Positions 16,358 through 25,166 of a stretch of DNA of 64,000 nucleotides are shown here, piece by piece (position 1 is the stretch's first letter; every line of letters begins with the position of its first letter). Below the pieces are notes generated by a model. That model was given only the letters and a program-made list of their open reading frames with translations. It had not been told where the DNA came from and did no database searches. Origin of the DNA: Rhizobium mongolense subsp. loessense (lineage in GTDB: Bacteria; Pseudomonadota; Alphaproteobacteria; Rhizobiales; Rhizobiaceae). The DNA lies in contig NZ_FMTM01000013.1 in the NCBI RefSeq assembly GCF_900099775.1, positions 62,001-126,000 on the forward strand, in the 5' to 3' direction. The position numbers and the translations under genes were made by a program.

Positions 16358-17455
16358 ATGGCGGAGATCAGAGTAGAAAATGTCTGCAAGCAGTTCGGCA
16401 GCTTCGCTGCGGTCGAAAGCTCGAGCTTCGTCGTTCATGATGGCGAGTTTCTCGCCCTGCTCGGGCCATCGGGCTGCGGCAAGACCACCACCCTTCGCAT
16501 GATCGCCGGCCTGGAACTGCCGACTAGCGGCAAGATCTACCTCGACGGCGAAAACGTCACCTTCAATCGCGCCAGCGCCCGCGACATTGCCTTTGTCTTC
16601 CAGCTCTTTGCGCTCTATCCGCACATGAATGTGCGCAAGAACATCGGCTTTCCGTTGCTGTCTCAAGGGATGCCGAAAGCGGAAATACGTGAATGCGTCC
16701 AGGAGACCGCCCGACTGCTACAGATCGACCATATTCTCGACAGGTCCGTCTCCGGGCTTGCCGGTGGCGACCGCCAGCGCGTGGCGCTCGGCCGCGCTAT
16801 CGTTCGGCGCCCGAAATGCTTCTTGATGGACGAACCGCTCGGCACACTCGATGCGGAGTTCCGCGAGGTCATGGTTCATGAGCTGCGCGAATTGCACAAC
16901 CGCATCCACGCGACGACGGTTTACGTCACGCACGATCAGCATGAGGCGATGGCGATGGCCGACAAGATCGCCGTCATGAACCATGGTGTCATAGAGCAGT
17001 TCGGGACGCCGCAGGAAATCTACAGCAAGCCTGCGACCATGTATGTCGCGGACTTCATCGGCTCTCCGCCGATGAACTTCATGCGCTTTACCTCCGGCCT
17101 TCAGAAGGGAGACCGATCCATCTCAATTGATGGCGTCGATGTCGCCGTTCCCGAGGTTCACCAGGACTTGCGGGTAGGCGAGCTGGCGCTTGGCGTGCGG
17201 CCGGAGCACATCCGCTTCAGCGATGCCTCGGCCCTGCGCGGCGCCGTCTATGGCAGCGAGTATCTTGGAACAAATCAGATCGTGGCGATCGAAACCCGCA
17301 GCGGATTGATCAAAGCCCGCGTTCCGGCAAACCGTAACTTTCGCATTGGCGAAACGGTTGGTCTCGAATTCAACCCTGTCAATCTTGCGCTCTTCGACTG
17401 CCAGTCGGGCCGTGCGGTCGCTTCATCGGTCTATTCGGAGGTCCGGCATGGCTGA
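16358..17455 (+). CDS. ABC importer ATPase with altered signature motif
   Basis: This 365-residue MalK/UgpC-type ATPase has Walker A GPSGCGKTTT (about residues 35-44), Q-loop VFQLFALYP, Walker B CFLMDEP, switch His in VTHDQHEAM, and a C-terminal TOBE-like regulatory domain. The signature motif is LAGGDRQRV rather than the usual LSGGQ, so Gln is replaced by Asp and Ser by Ala. It pairs with a second, more canonical ATPase next door. The two would give one normal and one weakened composite ATP site. It overlaps the next gene by eight bases. Confidence 0.88.
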   Translation: MAEIRVENVCKQFGSFAAVESSSFVVHDGEFLALLGPSGCGKTTTLRMIAGLELPTSGKIYLDGENVTFNRASARDIAFVFQLFALYPHMNVRKNIGFPLLSQGMPKAEIRECVQETARLLQIDHILDRSVSGLAGGDRQRVALGRAIVRRPKCFLMDEPLGTLDAEFREVMVHELRELHNRIHATTVYVTHDQHEAMAMADKIAVMNHGVIEQFGTPQEIYSKPATMYVADFIGSPPMNFMRFTSGLQKGDRSISIDGVDVAVPEVHQDLRVGELALGVRPEHIRFSDASALRGAVYGSEYLGTNQIVAIETRSGLIKARVPANRNFRIGETVGLEFNPVNLALFDCQSGRAVASSVYSEVRHG

Positions 17456-18455
17456 TGTCGTTCTCAAAGACCTCAACATGCGTTTCGGCGACACGCAGGC
17501 GCTCAGCAAGCTCGATCTTTCGATCCGCGATGGCGAATTCGTCGTGCTGCTGGGGCCGACTGGGGCCGGCAAGACGACGACGCTTCGCCTGATCGCCGGC
17601 CTAGAGCGGCCCGACAGCGGCCGTATCGAGATCGGCAGCCGCAACGTCGCTGGCCAATCGCCGGCCGAGCGCGACGTGGCTTTCGTGTTCCAGCAATATT
17701 CGCTTTATCCGCATATGACGGTTTACGAAAACCTTGCCTTTCCTCTTAGGGCGCCGGTTCGAAAGTTGAGCAACGACGAGATCGATCGGCGCGTTCGCAA
17801 GATTGCGCAGATGGTGAGGATCGACCATAAGTTGGAAAACCGCTCGACCCGCCTTTCCGGCGGAGAGATGCAGCGCGTCGCAATCGGGCGGGCGCTGGTG
17901 CGCGAACCCTCGATCTACCTCATGGACGAACCGCTTTCGTCTCTCGACGCCAAGCTTCGGGCGGAGCTTCGGCTGGAACTCAAGCGCATCCAGAAGGACC
18001 TGGGCTCGACAATGCTCTATGTGACCCACGACCAGGTGGAGGCCATGACGATGGCGGACCGCATCGGCATTGTCGCGGAAGGCAGGCTCCTGCAGGTCGG
18101 CACGCCTCGGGAAATCTACGGCAATCCCGCCAGCCTTCATGTTGCGGCCCGTCTGGGACAACCGCATATCAACCTGCTGCCTGCCGATCTACTGCCTGGC
18201 GCAAGTCCTCCCAAGGGTACGAAGACAATCGGCGCACGCACTGAGCATCTCGACATCATCGTCGGCAAGGATGCAAACGCAGAGGTCGACTGGATCGAGC
18301 ACCTGGGCGACCAGAATCATTTGCATATCCGTGTCCGTGATCACAAGCTCGTCACCCTTGCCGATCCATATCTCTCAATCAGACCGGGCGACAGGATTAA
18401 CCTTACACTCCGCGACCCGCTCTATTTCGACGCGAGCGGACAGCGGCTCGCTTGA
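17448..18455 (+). CDS. ABC importer ATPase (second of pair)
   Basis: This ATPase of about 335 residues has Walker A GPTGAGKTTT, Q-loop VFQQYSLYP, signature LSGGEMQRV, Walker B YLMDEPLSSLD, switch His in VTHDQVEAM, and a C-terminal regulatory domain. ATG 17448 has GGAGGT upstream and overlaps the first ATPase gene. Two different ATPases for one permease pair is the layout of rhizobial glycerol-type importers. A start further upstream (17346) would lie inside the preceding gene. Confidence 0.88.
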   Translation: MADVVLKDLNMRFGDTQALSKLDLSIRDGEFVVLLGPTGAGKTTTLRLIAGLERPDSGRIEIGSRNVAGQSPAERDVAFVFQQYSLYPHMTVYENLAFPLRAPVRKLSNDEIDRRVRKIAQMVRIDHKLENRSTRLSGGEMQRVAIGRALVREPSIYLMDEPLSSLDAKLRAELRLELKRIQKDLGSTMLYVTHDQVEAMTMADRIGIVAEGRLLQVGTPREIYGNPASLHVAARLGQPHINLLPADLLPGASPPKGTKTIGARTEHLDIIVGKDANAEVDWIEHLGDQNHLHIRVRDHKLVTLADPYLSIRPGDRINLTLRDPLYFDASGQRLA

Positions 18456-18507
18456 ACGAAGAAACTGAACCGAAGCAGGCATACAAAAAACAGACGGGTC
18501 TCAATCA

Positions 18508-20163
18508 ATGAAACATTTCTTCAATCGTCGGAACGACATCGTCACAGAAGCTCTGGACGGCCTGCTGCGCACAAGCGGCCCGAGCCGCCTTGTCCGTCTG
18601 GACACATTCCCTGAAATCAAGGTGATATTGCGCGCGGACTGGGACCATTCGAAAGTGGCAATCATTTCAGGCGGTGGTGCGGGACATGAGCCTTCGCACG
18701 CCGGATTCGTCGGCAAGGGCATGCTAACGGCAGCGGTATCCGGCGAGATCTTTGCTTCGCCAAGCGTCGACGCGGTCCTGACGGCGATCCGCGCCGTTAC
18801 CGGACCCAGGGGAGCCCTGTTGATCGTCAAGAACTACACCGGCGACCGCTTGAATTTCGGCCTCGCGGCCGAAAAGGCCCGCGCCGAAGGTTTCGACGTT
18901 GAGATGGTCATTGTCGCGGACGACATCGCGATCCCGGATATCAACCAACCGCGCGGCGTCGCCGGCACCTTGTTCGTTCACAAGATTGCCGGATATTACG
19001 CCGAGATCGGATCGGACCTGAAGACGGTCGCCGCACACGCCACATCCGCAGCAACCGACATCGTCTCGCTCGGGATGTCGCTTTCGACCTGCGATGTACC
19101 GGGTCAGTCGCATGAGGACCGCCTTGGCGCGATGGAAGGCGAACTTGGCCTTGGTATCCATGGGGAACCGGGCGCCGAACGTATCGCACTCCAACCGGTC
19201 GCCGATATCGTTGCCACTATGACCGAGCGGCTTGCCGCAAAGGTGGACGCTTCTCGAAGCCACGCCCTGCTCATCAACAATCTTGGCGCCGTCCCGCCCC
19301 TCGAAATGGGCGTGATCGCCAATACCGTCCTGTCTTGCCCCTTCGCACGCTGCGTCAAATTGACTATCGGGCCGGCGCCAATGATGACGGCGCTCAACAT
19401 GAACGGTTTCTCGCTCTCGCTGATCCGGTTGGATGACACCCGCGAGGCGGCTTTGACGGCGCCGGTCGAACCCCATGCCTGGGTACCTGCAGTCAAACAT
19501 CATGGGATCAAGGTCATTGCGGCTCCCCAAACGGGTGCCAATCCGAATGGAACAGCCGTGGCCAGCGACGACGACGCGAGCCATCGCCTGATAACAGCAC
19601 TCTGCGAGCACCTGATCTCTCTCGAAAGCGAGCTCAACCGTTTGGACGGCCGCGTTGGCGACGGAGACACTGGCTCCACGGTCGCAACCGGCGCTCGCAG
19701 CGTGCTTGCCCGCATCGACACTTTGCCGCTCAAGGAGCCCGCCGCCACCCTGGCTTCGGTCGGCGACATTCTCAGTATCAGCATGGGGGGCTCGAGCGGC
19801 GTTCTGCTGTCGATCTTCTTTACCGCCGCAGCCAAGGCCATGGCGGTAAAAGCCGATATTGCCGCGGCCTTACTTGCCGGGCTCGATCGGATGACGTTCT
19901 ATGGTGGGGCCGGGATCGGCGACCGCACGATGGTCGATGCGCTGGCCCCGGCGCTCGCAGCCCTCACCTCCGGCAGCGTCGCGGCGGCCGCGAAGGCGGC
20001 CATGGCAGGTGCGGAGTCGACGAAGGCGATGAAGAAGGCAAAGGCCGGACGCGCCTCGTATGTCGGAGAGAAGGATCTGGAAGGCGTGCCGGATCCTGGT
20101 GCGGTGGCGGTCGCGGGCGCATTCGAGGTCGCCGCAGCCGTTGCGGCGACAGCCATGGCGTAA
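18508..20163 (+). CDS. Dihydroxyacetone kinase, fused DhaK-DhaL (ATP-type)
   Basis: This 551-residue protein joins a DhaK domain (about 1-330) and a DhaL domain (about 355-551). DhaK has GGGAGHEPSH and the substrate-binding His218 in GIHGEPG, the residue that binds dihydroxyacetone as a hemiaminal in known DhaK proteins. DhaL has RLDGRVGDGDTGS, with Asp380, Asp385 and Asp387 for Mg-ATP. The fusion and the GDGDTG form fit ATP-dependent kinases rather than the PTS form. It follows the importer genes by 52 bases. Besides dihydroxyacetone, related kinases act on erythrulose-type ketoses, so the substrate is not certain. Confidence 0.88.
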   Translation: MKHFFNRRNDIVTEALDGLLRTSGPSRLVRLDTFPEIKVILRADWDHSKVAIISGGGAGHEPSHAGFVGKGMLTAAVSGEIFASPSVDAVLTAIRAVTGPRGALLIVKNYTGDRLNFGLAAEKARAEGFDVEMVIVADDIAIPDINQPRGVAGTLFVHKIAGYYAEIGSDLKTVAAHATSAATDIVSLGMSLSTCDVPGQSHEDRLGAMEGELGLGIHGEPGAERIALQPVADIVATMTERLAAKVDASRSHALLINNLGAVPPLEMGVIANTVLSCPFARCVKLTIGPAPMMTALNMNGFSLSLIRLDDTREAALTAPVEPHAWVPAVKHHGIKVIAAPQTGANPNGTAVASDDDASHRLITALCEHLISLESELNRLDGRVGDGDTGSTVATGARSVLARIDTLPLKEPAATLASVGDILSISMGGSSGVLLSIFFTAAAKAMAVKADIAAALLAGLDRMTFYGGAGIGDRTMVDALAPALAALTSGSVAAAAKAAMAGAESTKAMKKAKAGRASYVGEKDLEGVPDPGAVAVAGAFEVAAAVAATAMA

Positions 20164-20191
20164 AAGCTCGCCGCCGTTGGGAGGATACGAG

Positions 20192-20806
20192 GTGCAGGCA
20201 GAACCGGTGCTTGTTTTGGGACTGATCGAAGCTTGCCGGGCGGTCATCACGGCAAACACCGATCACCTTTGCGCGCTTGATTGCGCGATCGGCGATGGAG
20301 ACCACGGCAGCAACATGCAGCGCGGATTCGAGGCGGTGAGCGCGCAAGGGGCTGTCCTTTCTAACCTCCCCTTCCCCGATGCCGTGGAGAAGATAGGAAT
20401 GACTCTGGTGATGAATGTCGGCGGTGCTGCGGGTCCTCTTTACGGGACACTGCTGATGGAAATCGGCCGGGAGCTGCGCGCCCGGGACGGGATTGACGAT
20501 TTTCCGATCGTGCTGAAAAAGGCGATCGATGCGGTTGCAAGGCGCGGACGTTCGCATGCAGGCGACAAGACGTTGCTCGACGTGCTCTATCCGGTCCAGG
20601 ATGCGCTTGCCCAATCTTCGACGCTGATCGATGTCGCGCGGCGTGCCGAACTCTCCGCCGATCTGACCGCCGCCATGAAGGCCATGCGCGGCCGCGCGTC
20701 TTATCTCGGCGATCGTTCGATCGGGCATGTTGATCCGGGGGCATCAAGCTGCGCGCTTTTGACCACGGCAATCTGCCATTACTTCGGGGAGAACCATCGA
20801 ATATGA
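20192..20806 (+). CDS. dhaL: Stand-alone DhaL subunit, PTS-type dihydroxyacetone kinase
   Basis: This ADP-binding subunit of about 204 residues has the motif LDCAIGDGDHGSNMQRGF (residues 29-46). Asp30, Asp35 and Asp37 hold the Mg-ADP complex, and the GDGDHG form is that of PTS-dependent DhaL proteins. In such systems bound ADP is recharged by phospho-DhaM and passes phosphate to dihydroxyacetone on DhaK. I chose GTG 20192, with GGGAGGA six bases upstream; no ATG fits the domain start. The stop overlaps the next start by four bases. Confidence 0.85.
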   Translation: MQAEPVLVLGLIEACRAVITANTDHLCALDCAIGDGDHGSNMQRGFEAVSAQGAVLSNLPFPDAVEKIGMTLVMNVGGAAGPLYGTLLMEIGRELRARDGIDDFPIVLKKAIDAVARRGRSHAGDKTLLDVLYPVQDALAQSSTLIDVARRAELSADLTAAMKAMRGRASYLGDRSIGHVDPGASSCALLTTAICHYFGENHRI

Positions 20807-21204
20807 CGACTGGAACGACCGCAAACGTCGGAATCGTAATCGTCTCCCACTCGCCGCTGGTCGCACGAGGTATTGCCGACATGGTGCGGCAGATGGTGGG
20901 TGACTGCGTCCCGCTCGCCTGGTCGGGAGGCAATGTTCGCGGAGAGCTCGGCACCGACGCCGGCGGCATCCTGCGGGCAATTGAAGCGGCCTGGTCGAAT
21001 GCAGGCGTCGCCGTCTTCGTCGATCTCGGCGGGGCGGAAACGAACAGCGAGATGGCGATCGAGATGCTCGGCACGCCGCGGTCGGCGCTCGTTGCGATCT
21101 GCAACGCCCCTTTGGTGGAAGGCGCCGTCATCGCGGCGGCGGAAGCTTCCGGCGGTGCTTCGCTCGCAAAAGTCGTCGCCACAGCCGAGGAGCTCTCACC
21201 CTGA
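20803..21204 (+). CDS. dhaM: EIIA-Man type phosphocarrier (DhaM-like)
   Basis: This 133-residue protein is an EIIA(Man)-fold phosphocarrier matching the N-terminal domain of DhaM. The phosphorylated His is His16 in IVIVSHSPLVARG. The segment VFVDLGGAETNSEMAIE is typical of DhaM. In multidomain DhaM proteins this is followed by HPr and EI domains; here these are encoded as separate, overlapping genes directly downstream. It would take phosphate from HPr and recharge ADP on DhaL. Confidence 0.87.
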   Translation: MTTGTTANVGIVIVSHSPLVARGIADMVRQMVGDCVPLAWSGGNVRGELGTDAGGILRAIEAAWSNAGVAVFVDLGGAETNSEMAIEMLGTPRSALVAICNAPLVEGAVIAAAEASGGASLAKVVATAEELSP

Positions 21205-21548
21205 TGAGCAGTGAATTGCGAATAGAGACGACGGAGGCCAAACGATTGCATGTCAGCTGCCAGACGGACGTGGAAGTCAAGCATGGCGTTGGACTGCACG
21301 CGCGCCCGGCCGTGACATTCACCCGGCTAGCAAAGTCGTTCCCATGTTCGATCGAAGTCGCGGTGAATGGCAGCGATGTCTGGCTGAACGGCAAGAGCAT
21401 TATCAAGATCATGAGCGCCAGAATCCGCAAGGGATCAGTTCTGCGCATAAGAGCTGACGGCATTCTGGCGGAAGAGGCAATCAAGGAATTGAAGGAACTC
21501 GTCGAACGCAATTTCGACGAGGACAAGAAACATGGCCGAACAGGATAG
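21204..21548 (+). CDS. HPr-family phosphocarrier
   Basis: This 114-residue HPr protein has an N-terminal extension of about 17 residues. The active His is His32 in KHGVGLHARPAVTFTRLA. The region of the regulatory Ser reads NGKSIIKIMSARI. It lies between the EIIA gene (overlap of one base) and the EI gene (overlap of 17 bases). The arrangement indicates a dedicated carrier for the dihydroxyacetone kinase chain, separate from the nitrogen-PTS HPr that rhizobia also have elsewhere. Confidence 0.9.
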   Translation: MSSELRIETTEAKRLHVSCQTDVEVKHGVGLHARPAVTFTRLAKSFPCSIEVAVNGSDVWLNGKSIIKIMSARIRKGSVLRIRADGILAEEAIKELKELVERNFDEDKKHGRTG

Positions 21549-23139
21549 GCTAAAAGCAACGAGCGCTTCTTCCGGCGTCGCCTACGGACCGGCGCATCTG
21601 GCGGGACTGCCTGGTCCCACCCCTTCGTCCCAACCGCAGTCCGCTTCAGGATATCAGGCGCTCATCGACGCCATCGGTTCATCGGTCGGCGAGCTTGAAG
21701 CCCTTGCCGGGAGGTCGGATGCCGAAAGCCGCGACATCATCGATTTCCAGATCGAAGTTCTTCGCGACCCGACGATAGCGGAGATGGCTGAAGCGCGTAT
21801 GAATGCCGGAGAAAATATCGTCTTCGCATGGGCGGGTACGCTCGACGACTACATCGGCGAATTGGAAACGGCAGACGAAGAGCAGGTCCGGGCGCGCGCC
21901 GTCGATATCCTTGACATCAAGAACCGTGTGCTCTGTGTATTGGCCGGAACACCCATCGCGGATTTTCCGGCCGGCTCGATCTTCGTTGGCAGGGATATGG
22001 AGCCGAGCCGCTTCCTGGCACATGATTGGTCGGGGGGCGGAGGCATCGCGCTCTTCAATGGCAGTGCCATCGGCCACGTCGCGCTGCTCGCACGGGCGAA
22101 ATCGATCCCGATGGTCGTCAACGCTGGGCCTTTTGCCGTTTCGGAAGGCGATTATATTCGTGTCGATGCCGACAGCGGCGCCGTCACCGTCCATGCCGAC
22201 GATGCAGGCGCCGAATCTGCTTCGCCGCAATCGATTTCCAGGTTCACGGATGCAAGTCCTTGTGACAATGGCGAGGTCTGCACGGCCGATGGCACGCGAA
22301 TTGTGCTGTCGATCAACGTCAACGACCCGGCCGAACTGGCCTCAGTTGAGCCGGTGACGACGGCAGGCATTGGATTGATGCGGTCGGAATTTGCGGTCTC
22401 GTCGGTCGCGGATGCGGCGAGTGAAGAGAAGCAGACTGTCATCTATCGTCACCTCCTGAAATGGGCGGCAGGCAAGCCGGTGATAGTCCGCATGCTGGAT
22501 ATCGGCGGCGACAAGCCGCTTGCCGGGCTCGATGTGCCGCCTGACGGACCGGCGACGGATCTGCGGGGCATCCGGCTTTTGCTCGCACACCCAGAAATTG
22601 CCCGCGTTCAGACACGCGCCCTGCTGCGTGCCGCAGTCTACGGCGATCTTCGCGTGATGCTGCCAATGGTGACCTTACCCTCAGAGATCGACGAGATGCG
22701 AAGCATATTTCACGAGGAAGCCGTGCGGCTCGCCAAACGCGGCATGCCTCACCTTATCCCTCCGATCGGCATGATGGTGGAAGTGCCGGCCGCTGCACTG
22801 ATGCTAGACACCTTTGAAACCGCGGATTTCTTTTCGTTCGGGACCAATGACCTCACACAGCACCTCGCCGCTTCCTCTCGCGACGGCGCCAACTCCACGA
22901 TCTTTGATAGCGCTACCATACCGGCGCTGTTTCGTTTTCTTGAAGGAGCGATGCAACTTGCGGCAAAGGGCGGTAAACCTGTCAGCATCTGCGGCAACAT
23001 CGCGGGCGATCCGCAATGGCTTCCGGGATTGCTTGCGATCGGCTTGCGGCACTTTTCCGTGGCGCCCGTACAGCTTCCCGCGATAAGATCGGCGATCGTC
23101 GGATTAAGAACCGATGGAACAAAGGCAGCCGGAGAGTAA
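21532..23139 (+). CDS. Phosphoenolpyruvate-protein phosphotransferase (enzyme I)
   Basis: This 535-residue enzyme I starts the phosphate chain from PEP. The N-terminal swivelling domain has the active His182 in SAIGHVALLAR. The PEP-binding barrel has GLMRSEF, MLDIGGDKPL, FGTNDLTQH and the catalytic Cys487 in SICGNIAGDP. It lacks a GAF domain, so it is a sugar-type EI rather than PtsP. It is somewhat shorter than E. coli EI. Its place next to HPr, EIIA, DhaL and DhaK shows a dedicated role in dihydroxyacetone phosphorylation. Confidence 0.9.
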   Translation: MAEQDRLKATSASSGVAYGPAHLAGLPGPTPSSQPQSASGYQALIDAIGSSVGELEALAGRSDAESRDIIDFQIEVLRDPTIAEMAEARMNAGENIVFAWAGTLDDYIGELETADEEQVRARAVDILDIKNRVLCVLAGTPIADFPAGSIFVGRDMEPSRFLAHDWSGGGGIALFNGSAIGHVALLARAKSIPMVVNAGPFAVSEGDYIRVDADSGAVTVHADDAGAESASPQSISRFTDASPCDNGEVCTADGTRIVLSINVNDPAELASVEPVTTAGIGLMRSEFAVSSVADAASEEKQTVIYRHLLKWAAGKPVIVRMLDIGGDKPLAGLDVPPDGPATDLRGIRLLLAHPEIARVQTRALLRAAVYGDLRVMLPMVTLPSEIDEMRSIFHEEAVRLAKRGMPHLIPPIGMMVEVPAAALMLDTFETADFFSFGTNDLTQHLAASSRDGANSTIFDSATIPALFRFLEGAMQLAAKGGKPVSICGNIAGDPQWLPGLLAIGLRHFSVAPVQLPAIRSAIVGLRTDGTKAAGE

Positions 23140-23140
23140 A

Positions 23141-23551
23141 ATGGCGCGCGACGACACCGAAGACGCCATTATCGCCTACAAGTCCATCCTGGCGCAGATC
23201 ATCGACAATCGCCCCTCCGGGACACGCCAGCGGCTTGCCACGGAGCTCGGAAAACACCGAAGCTTCGTTACGCAGATCACAAGCCCGACCTATGCGACGC
23301 CGCTGCCGGCCCGGCATTTGGCGACGATTTTTCGGGTTTGCCACTTCAGTTCCACCGAACAGGAGCGTTTCCTGAATGCCTATCAAACGGCGCATCCGGG
23401 AAAACTTCCGGAGCTTGGCTATTCCGAAAAGTTGCGGCAACTTTCCATCATGGTTCCCGATTTCGGCGACGAGAGGAAGAACCGCCTGCTGGAGGAGACG
23501 ATCTCTGATTTGGTGCAGAAGATCGCCGCGCTTTCCACAGGAACGGATTGA
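23141..23551 (+). CDS. Small HTH-like protein inside the dha operon
   Basis: This protein of about 136 residues begins MARDDTEDA one base after the EI stop, with GGAGAG upstream. Residues about 28-65 (RQRLATELGKHRSFVTQIT and following) look like a lambda-repressor/XRE helix-turn-helix, and the rest is helical with no clear ligand domain. It lies between the EI and DhaK genes on the same strand. It may regulate the operon, for example through the TTTACTAAA boxes, or act as an adaptor. I do not recognise a named family. Confidence 0.65.
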   Translation: MARDDTEDAIIAYKSILAQIIDNRPSGTRQRLATELGKHRSFVTQITSPTYATPLPARHLATIFRVCHFSSTEQERFLNAYQTAHPGKLPELGYSEKLRQLSIMVPDFGDERKNRLLEETISDLVQKIAALSTGTD

Positions 23552-23610
23552 TCGGCATTTCGCGGATCGGCTGAGGACCGCAAACATATCGCCGCCTTGG
23601 GGAGGGCTGG

Positions 23611-24606
23611 ATGAAGAAATTCATGAACACTGCGGAAACCATGGTCGCCGAAAGCCTGGAAGGCTTCGTGCGCGCCCATGGGGAATTCGTCGTGTTCGGC
23701 GCAGGGCGAAAATGCGTCCGCCGTCGACACTTCACACCGGGTAAGGTCGCACTCATCTCCGGAGGTGGCGCCGGTCATGAGCCTATGCATATCGGATTTA
23801 TCGGCAAGGGAATGCTGGATGCGGCATGCGTCGGGCATATTTTTACCTCGCCGACGCCCGACCAGATCATAAGCGCCATAGAGGAGGCGGACACAGGCGC
23901 CGGATGCCTGCTCATCATCAAGAATTACGACGGCGACATCATGAACTTCGAGATGGCGATAGAAATGGTCGCCTACCGGCACAGGATCGAAACTGTCATC
24001 GTCAGCGACGATATCGAGACGGCGAGAACCGGCGAAGGCAGAGGACGCCGCGGCGTCGCAGGCACACTGGTCGTCGAGAAAATCGTCGGTGCGGCTGCTG
24101 AACGAGGCCTGCCGCTCGAGGAATTGAAGCGGATCGGCGACCGGCTGAACGGACGTATCCGAACAATGGGGGTGGCGCTTAGCGGAGTGACGATACCACA
24201 GATCCAGCGCACGACATTTTCAGTCAACACAGACGAAATGGAAATGGGCGTCGGCATCCATGGGGAGCCGGGCCATTCGAGACAACCCCTCCTGGCCGCC
24301 GACGCCATCATCCGTCATCTTTGCGAAACAATCTGCGCAGACATCTCCATCCTGCCGGATACGAAGGCCTTGCTCTTTGTCAACGGCCTTGGCGGCACTC
24401 CGCCGGCCGAACTCTACCTTGCTTACAACGCTGCTCACCGTTTCATGGAAGAGCGGCTGATTCACATCAAACGCGCGCTGGTCGGCACCTATGTTACCTC
24501 GCTCGATATGCAGGGCCTGTCGGTCACACTGGCTTTGCTGACCGACGACGAGATCGCTTTATGGGACTCGCCGGTGGCAACGGCAGCGCTGAATGTGTCG
24601 CCGTGA
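23611..24606 (+). CDS. dhaK: Stand-alone DhaK subunit, dihydroxyacetone kinase
   Basis: This 331-residue DhaK has GGGAGHEPMH (His56) and the substrate-binding His217 in GIHGEPG. It has no DhaL domain and so must work with a separate DhaL. The DhaL, EIIA, HPr and EI genes lie upstream on the same strand, giving a complete PTS-type dihydroxyacetone kinase. RBS GGGGAGGG precedes ATG 23611. It is clearly different from the DhaK domain of the fused kinase at 18508, so the operon has two DhaK-type active sites. Confidence 0.88.
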   Translation: MKKFMNTAETMVAESLEGFVRAHGEFVVFGAGRKCVRRRHFTPGKVALISGGGAGHEPMHIGFIGKGMLDAACVGHIFTSPTPDQIISAIEEADTGAGCLLIIKNYDGDIMNFEMAIEMVAYRHRIETVIVSDDIETARTGEGRGRRGVAGTLVVEKIVGAAAERGLPLEELKRIGDRLNGRIRTMGVALSGVTIPQIQRTTFSVNTDEMEMGVGIHGEPGHSRQPLLAADAIIRHLCETICADISILPDTKALLFVNGLGGTPPAELYLAYNAAHRFMEERLIHIKRALVGTYVTSLDMQGLSVTLALLTDDEIALWDSPVATAALNVSP

Positions 24607-24646
24607 CAGGGCATGCCGCCGTGTCCGCGTTCGCCGAGATCTTCCC

Positions 24647-24799
24647 ATGGATTGTACATTGGAGGTTCTCGCGACCGGCAAGGCTGGCGGCGGGAGGCAT
24701 GGGCAACGGCCTGACGAGGTTAAGGCATGGATCGTTTCGGAGAGCTTGCGACCTTTGTTGCCGTGGGTCTATGCCGCAAAGCTCAAACCCGCAGCCTAA
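24647..24799 (+). pseudogene. Decayed IS66 orf1 (TnpA) fragment
   Basis: A 50-codon open frame encodes LEVLATGK...RPDEVKAWIVSESLRP, which matches the start of the better preserved IS66 orf1 at 25485 (LEVLTTRR...WPDEVKARIVSESLRP). After about residue 33 the match ends and the frame closes. It is a transposon scar just after the dha operon. Confidence 0.7.
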
Positions 24800-24815
24800 T
24801 AGAACCGCTTGGGCT

Positions 24816-25166
24816 TCACTCGCCGTAGATGCCAATTCCAATGGTGGCAGTGGCGACGTACACGCAGAATCCAACAGCTAGCCCAGCAAAAACTCCGGCA
24901 GCCAAGGTGGTCCTCCTGGTGATAACGATGGCTGCAGCAAGTGGTCCAAGTAGCAAACCGAGCGATTGCACAACACCTAGCGCGCCATAGTCCATATTGT
25001 GGACTGACTGCTGGACAACATAAACCCAGACTAATATGCCGCCGAAGACGATTGAGCCAGCACAGGCTCCCAAAATCCAGCCATGCCGTCTCCACACATT
25101 GCGCAATTCCCAAAGAGCGGGAAGCAGCGCAAGTGCCCACGGTATGAGATCAGTTACTGTCCACAT
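24816..25166 (-). CDS. Small hydrophobic membrane protein of unknown function
   Basis: This 116-residue open frame encodes three to four hydrophobic segments (about residues 6-18, 30-52, 62-82 and 88-112) with a charged loop LRNVWRRHGW between the first two. No family is recognised. It lies between two IS66 remnants, on the strand opposite to them. It could be a passenger gene or part of a decayed element. Hydrophobic segments of plausible length argue for a real membrane protein, but start and function are uncertain. Confidence 0.45.
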   Translation of the reverse strand: MWTVTDLIPWALALLPALWELRNVWRRHGWILGACAGSIVFGGILVWVYVVQQSVHNMDYGALGVVQSLGLLLGPLAAAIVITRRTTLAAGVFAGLAVGFCVYVATATIGIGIYGE

